Of a stretch of 38,862 nucleotides of DNA, positions 35,443 to 38,862 are shown piece by piece; the first letter of the stretch is position 1, and the number at the start of each line of letters is the position of its first letter. Both the position numbers and the translations under genes were made by a program. The notes beneath the pieces are model-generated. The model saw only the letters and a list, made by a program, of their open reading frames with translations, had not been told where the DNA came from and did no database searches. The stretch is from a virus. The stretch is taken from the IMG/VR virus record IMGVR_UViG_3300024518_003520, positions 1 to 38,862 of that record; one strand, 5' to 3'.

Positions 35443-37209
35443 CTAGAGCGATGTTATACGGTCCACAGGCCCCACGTCAACATAAACGTCCGCACGGGAC
35501 AGGGCGAGCAGCGTCGTAATCACGCCGTCGATGGCACCACGGCCGCCCTTCGCCCGCTTGCGCGGGAACATCCGCCCGCCCGCATCTCGGTAGACGGACA
35601 CGTTGCCAACCATCCAGCGTAGTATCGGGTCGTCCTCGTGCAGCATCTTTCCGCCGGCCAGCAGCACCTCGAGCCGATGGCACGGCCCGGTCATGTTGGC
35701 AGCGTTCATCCGGTGCGGGACCATCGTCAGACCGTCGTTGCTCAGTTGCCCGGAGAGCTGAATCCCCTGGAACGTGAAGTCGACCGCCACCTCGCGGATG
35801 CTGTACTGGTTCCACAGGCAGGCGTCGACCGACGTCTCGTCCGGCAGCATCCCCGTAAGATCCCGTCGGATGCTCTCGTAATCGACGACCCCGCCTGGCG
35901 TCACGTTCACCCGGCCCTGTCGTTTCCACACACCCCACAGCGTAGCCCACTCGCCACGCATCTCCGCAATGCTCTCCTCCGGCATCCAGTACCACACACG
36001 GACCGCGTACCGGCCGGCCAACGGCCAGAGCAGCGTGAATGCCGTCACATCCATATTCGCCGATAGGTCCAGGCCGCCGAAGCACGGGACGCGCTTCAAG
36101 TCCGATTCCTTTATCTCGCCCTCGCAGACATCCCATTGCGGCACCGACAACCAGGCCTCCGCTTGCTGCGTCCGGATGTTCAGTTGCAGACGCAGGAACT
36201 TGTTAAGCTCCCCGGGGATCGCCGCGGCCTTGAGCGCCTCACGCGCCACGAACTCGGGATCGAGCGCCGCGCCAAAGTTCGGGTTCGCCGTGCGCCAGGT
36301 CTCTTCGGCTGCCCAGTCGTCGGCCTTCGCCGCTTCCCAAATCACCGGAAGGAAAGCGACGTCCGCCGCTGTCCCGTTCAACAGCATATGCGCGTAGTCG
36401 TGCTTCTCATTGCACACGGACTCGCGTTCATGGTCAGCCGTGCTCAGGTGCACCTGCAGCGAGTTCGTCCGGGCACCCATGGAGGACGTCATGGCGTCCA
36501 CCATGTCCCGCGTTTTGTGCGTGTGCAATTCGTCCGAGATGAGGGTGCTCGCGTTGTGCCCGTGCTGTCCAGTTGCGTCACTCGCAAGCACTTGCCAGAA
36601 GCCACGGTTCCCGCGCGGCCCCCGCGTTTCTCGATATCGTATGGACTTCTGATAGCCAACCAGGCGAGAGCTAATCGACTTTGGCGCGTCGTCGACCATC
36701 GCCTTGGCGATCTCGAATACGATAGCAGCCTGCTCTTTCGTCGAGGCAATCGAGAAGATTCGCGGCGCTTTCTCCGGCTCGACCACGAGCATGTACAGCG
36801 CGATGCCAGCGGCCAGCGTGGTCTTGCCGTTTTTCCGCGGGACGTAGACGAACGTCTCGCGGTACCGCCGGCGACCGTTAGGCCGGAGCCACCCGAACAG
36901 ATTGCCGATAACTGCTTGCTGCCACCGCTCGAGTTCGAACGGGCGCCCTGCATAGTCGCCCTCGATGTGCCGCAGGACGGACGGGAAAAACCGGAACACC
37001 ACGTCCGCGGCCTCCGGTGAAAAGCGGGTATCCTCGCGCGTGGCGATCGGGTCGTAGTTTGGGATACCCGGCCATGACGTGCCGTCTGGATCCGCGCCGC
37101 CGCAGAGCACGAGCCGCCAGCGGGCCACTTGATCCGCCGTCAGCCCGTGCCCCGCAACCAGCCAATCATCTGACCATTGCCGGTCGTCGTAGGAATTCGG
37201 TCCCGGCAT
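35443..37209 (-). CDS. terminase large subunit
   Basis: The ATG at 37209 with GGAAGAGG upstream gives 588 residues; a TTG at 37251 is less likely. ATPase: Walker A PRKNGKTT at 124-131, Walker B LISDE with Asp216-Glu217. Nuclease: FGGLDLSANMDVTAF with Asp371 and a terminal RGAIDGVITTLLAL Asp. These are the marks of the Terminase_1 (HK97/phiC31-type) family, which pumps DNA into the prohead and cuts it. It overlaps the small subunit by 44 bases. Confidence 0.95.
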   Translation of the reverse strand: MPGPNSYDDRQWSDDWLVAGHGLTADQVARWRLVLCGGADPDGTSWPGIPNYDPIATREDTRFSPEAADVVFRFFPSVLRHIEGDYAGRPFELERWQQAVIGNLFGWLRPNGRRRYRETFVYVPRKNGKTTLAAGIALYMLVVEPEKAPRIFSIASTKEQAAIVFEIAKAMVDDAPKSISSRLVGYQKSIRYRETRGPRGNRGFWQVLASDATGQHGHNASTLISDELHTHKTRDMVDAMTSSMGARTNSLQVHLSTADHERESVCNEKHDYAHMLLNGTAADVAFLPVIWEAAKADDWAAEETWRTANPNFGAALDPEFVAREALKAAAIPGELNKFLRLQLNIRTQQAEAWLSVPQWDVCEGEIKESDLKRVPCFGGLDLSANMDVTAFTLLWPLAGRYAVRVWYWMPEESIAEMRGEWATLWGVWKRQGRVNVTPGGVVDYESIRRDLTGMLPDETSVDACLWNQYSIREVAVDFTFQGIQLSGQLSNDGLTMVPHRMNAANMTGPCHRLEVLLAGGKMLHEDDPILRWMVGNVSVYRDAGGRMFPRKRAKGGRGAIDGVITTLLALSRADVYVDVGPVDRITSL

Positions 37210-37624
37210 CAGCCTCTTCCGCCGCCTCGGCCTGCACACGCTTTCGGTCAACGGGGGTCAAGCCGAGAAGTGATGCCGCGCGTACGAGCCGCCGGAAGGC
37301 GTTGTCCCGGATCCTAATCAGCGGAGACGGTAACTCGCGACCGGCATCTGTCACCGTCAGCAGCTCGAGCGGGTGCATCGCCTCGATGGTATCGGACACT
37401 TTGAGGAATTCGCCCCACGCCTGGCAGTACGCCACGAACGTAGAAACGTCGCCCTGCGTTAGTACACCGCTGTCGTGCAGCATCGGAGCCAGTCGCTTGA
37501 ACTCGCGCTTGGCCTCTGGCCGCAACCACTTCGGGCAGCTCGGAGGCGCGTCTGCCGAAGGCATCTTGAGGCCGGGCAAAACCGGCCGCGGCTTGGGTCC
37601 GCGTGTACCTGGTTTCTTTTCCAT
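37166..37624 (-). CDS. terminase small subunit (P27 family)
   Basis: The 152-residue protein starts MEKKPGTRGPKPRPVLPGLKMPSADAPPSCPKWLRPEAKREFKRLAPMLHDSGVLTQGDVSTFVAYCQAWGEFLKVSD. This is the P27/Terminase_4 layout, ending in the typical LGLTPVDRKRVQ segment. It recognises the packaging site and regulates the large subunit. Its ATG shares a base with the TGA of the upstream gene (TGATG), which fixes the start. Confidence 0.9.
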   Translation of the reverse strand: MEKKPGTRGPKPRPVLPGLKMPSADAPPSCPKWLRPEAKREFKRLAPMLHDSGVLTQGDVSTFVAYCQAWGEFLKVSDTIEAMHPLELLTVTDAGRELPSPLIRIRDNAFRRLVRAASLLGLTPVDRKRVQAEAAEEADAGTEFLRRPAMVR

Positions 37625-38799
37625 CACGCCGCCCCGTCGCAGCTCCCGTCCGGCGACACGTCGTTCAGCGTCACGTCCTTGCGGACCACGCGGTACTGCA
37701 GCCGCGGCGTCGGAATCGTAACGGCCAGCGTCGGCGGCATTTCGTTCGCCAGCGTCGCCATGGGAATCAGCAGTCGGCCAAGTCCATTCGTGCGGTCCGT
37801 CGCGCAATAGTAGGACCCCACCCACTTCTCCAGGAGCCGGCCCATCGCCGCCTTGCCGAAGTGGTCCACGCCCCGGAACACCTGGCCATAGAGCAACACT
37901 GCCGGTGCCGTCTCGCCCTCGCACAGATCCCACAGGAGTTTGACGGCGCCTTCCTCGCCCCGCGCCACGACCATGTCGATGTACACGCTCTCGGGCACCA
38001 CGACCATGTCCACCTGCATGCTCGCCACGATTGACCGGAGTTCTTCCAGGGCGCGTGCGGGATCCTCTTCCGGACCAAACGTCTGCCCCGTCAGGCCATG
38101 CACGCGGTGCATCGGGCAGGCGGCGCTTGCCAGACGCGGCATCACGTGCGCGTCGAACGCGGCCTGAGTCTTCGTCAAGATCAGGACAGTGCGGCGCGGC
38201 GCGACGGCCACCGGTTGCCCGGGATCCGTTTTCGGCAGGAGCCCGCCGCGGGCGATCAGCGTAACGAGGTCCATGCAGACCGTTGCCGCGTCCTCGAACT
38301 TTTGGGAAACCACCACGGTCACGCCGCCGGCTGGGATCCATCCGTCCCATAGCCAGCGCAACGGGTGCGGGTGCGGGAGCTCCGCCGTCGGCTCTGTCAA
38401 GGCCGACGTGGCCGGCGCGACAATCCCGCCCGGCGAGGCCGGCCCGGGCGGGCGAGCGTCTGCGGGCGCCGAGCAGCCCTCGGCCGCGGCCGCCACCACG
38501 GACCCCGGGCCGGCGTCGGCCGCGGTCGGCGCGGCGGGCACCTTGCCGAGCGGGAGCCGAGACGCCCGCCGCGGCGCTCTTCGGGCCACGTCCCGCGCGG
38601 TCCACGCGTTCACTAGCTCCAAGCTGGATGTCATCGCCCGCTTGGCGACCTTGCCCGGGTCGTTCGTCTTGGCCATCAGCGACAGTTGCCCGAGCATCGA
38701 TTGCAGTGCGAGCCTATCTTCCAGCATTCGTTTCAAGCCCACCGACTCTTCTTTCTGCCCCACTTCTCCCGCGTCCTTCCTTGGTTCGTCGTGCCTCAC
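37624..38799 (-). CDS. RepA/RecA-like ATPase fold lacking catalytic motifs, 391 aa
   Basis: The GTG start follows AAAGGATCTACA. After a disordered, Ala/Pro-rich region (residues 70-130), residues 137-320 track the RepA/AAA_25 helicase-like order: LRWLWDGWIPAGGVTVVVSQKFEDAATVCMDLVTLIARGGLLP, RTVLILTKTQAAFDAHVMPRLASA, VDMVVVPESVYIDMV, VLLYGQVFRG. The Walker A (normally GDPGLGKST) reads SQKFEDAAT, the Walker B acidic position is PES, and the RH-x2-K element is YGQVF. ATP hydrolysis is therefore unlikely. Its place before the terminase suggests a packaging-site or replication-origin scaffold. Confidence 0.65.
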   Translation of the reverse strand: MRHDEPRKDAGEVGQKEESVGLKRMLEDRLALQSMLGQLSLMAKTNDPGKVAKRAMTSSLELVNAWTARDVARRAPRRASRLPLGKVPAAPTAADAGPGSVVAAAAEGCSAPADARPPGPASPGGIVAPATSALTEPTAELPHPHPLRWLWDGWIPAGGVTVVVSQKFEDAATVCMDLVTLIARGGLLPKTDPGQPVAVAPRRTVLILTKTQAAFDAHVMPRLASAACPMHRVHGLTGQTFGPEEDPARALEELRSIVASMQVDMVVVPESVYIDMVVARGEEGAVKLLWDLCEGETAPAVLLYGQVFRGVDHFGKAAMGRLLEKWVGSYYCATDRTNGLGRLLIPMATLANEMPPTLAVTIPTPRLQYRVVRKDVTLNDVSPDGSCDGAA

Positions 38800-38862
38800 T
38801 GTAGATCCTTTCGTTAGAAGGGTGGTTTTTTCAGTTCGAACCCTCGTATTTAAACGCTTGCC
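38800..38862. promoter_or_regulatory. leader at right window edge
   Basis: On the minus strand this 63-base leader carries an AT-rich TTTAAATACG that could be a -10 region, and a palindromic GTTCGAAC, before the AAAGGA ribosome binding site of the first late gene. Any -35 element would lie outside the window or, if the genome is circular, in the first bases at 1-40. No firm promoter can be called. Confidence 0.3.

Noticed and set aside
37625-38605. A 479-codon version of the terminase small subunit extending far upstream
   Set aside because: The extension is an Arg/Gly/Pro-rich shadow of the RepA-like gene. The real start is the ATG in the TGATG overlap at 37624.

Overview
This 38.9 kb window reads as a nearly complete, possibly whole, genome of a tailed siphovirus-like phage with an HK97-type head. 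Every gene I accept lies on the minus strand, so transcription runs from high to low coordinates. The leftmost gene stops at 41 and the rightmost starts at 38799. A circular or circularly permuted genome is therefore possible, but I see no terminal overlap that proves it. The sequence is GC-rich. Host evidence is indirect: a phage lipoprotein (909-1220) carries a dockerin/EF-hand-like segment (GDLDGDLDCDLADFARLQ) of the style common in Planctomycetota, and a virion protein begins with a 'W..GVWNSAGNW' beta-strand module. A planctomycete or related aquatic/soil host is a reasonable guess, not a demonstration.

Layout, in the direction of transcription. (1) 38799-31442, packaging and head: a RepA/RecA-like ATPase fold that has lost its catalytic motifs, terminase small and large subunits, portal, HK97-type prohead protease, a tiny unlisted reading frame, and the major capsid protein. 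(2) 31360-27126, head decoration and surface proteins, then the classical connector set (gp6-like, head-tail adaptor, gp10-like, tail terminator). (3) 27112-16068, tail: two tail-tube-like proteins, a G/GT-type chaperone pair joined by a textbook -1 frameshift site, a short tape measure protein, and tip, baseplate and fibre proteins. (4) 15850-15698: a stem-loop with a UUCG cap followed by a strong sigma70-like promoter flanked by direct and inverted repeats. This looks like the switch from the late block to the early/accessory block. (5) 15697-909: about 50 small, tightly overlapped genes. They include an AlpA-like regulator, a PD-(D/E)XK (MmcB-like) nuclease, a YkgJ-like cysteine-cluster protein, several paralogous mini-protein families, many zinc-ribbon mini-proteins, a Dcm-type cytosine methyltransferase, a DUF5131 protein, a possible RecT-like annealing protein, an HNH nuclease, an XRE repressor and a RuvC-like resolvase with an added zinc ribbon. 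(6) 428-908: a 481 bp gene-free region packed with four different short-repeat families. It is the best candidate for a replication origin or master control region. (7) 41-427: one gene of unknown function.

The most striking observations are these. A 222-codon second reading frame lies inside the cytosine methyltransferase gene; it has its own ribosome binding site, and its translation looks like a real, motif-bearing protein. A near-identical 17-18 bp junction (Shine-Dalgarno, stop and start in one) recurs between accessory genes as if they were cassettes. The four-family repeat region stands out, as does the catalytically dead RepA-like protein placed directly before the terminase.

I see no integrase, no DNA polymerase, no replicative helicase with intact motifs and no recognisable endolysin. 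Replication probably leans on the host. The lysis genes are either of an unfamiliar kind or lie among the unassigned small membrane proteins and lipoproteins. No tRNA, rRNA or CRISPR array was seen.
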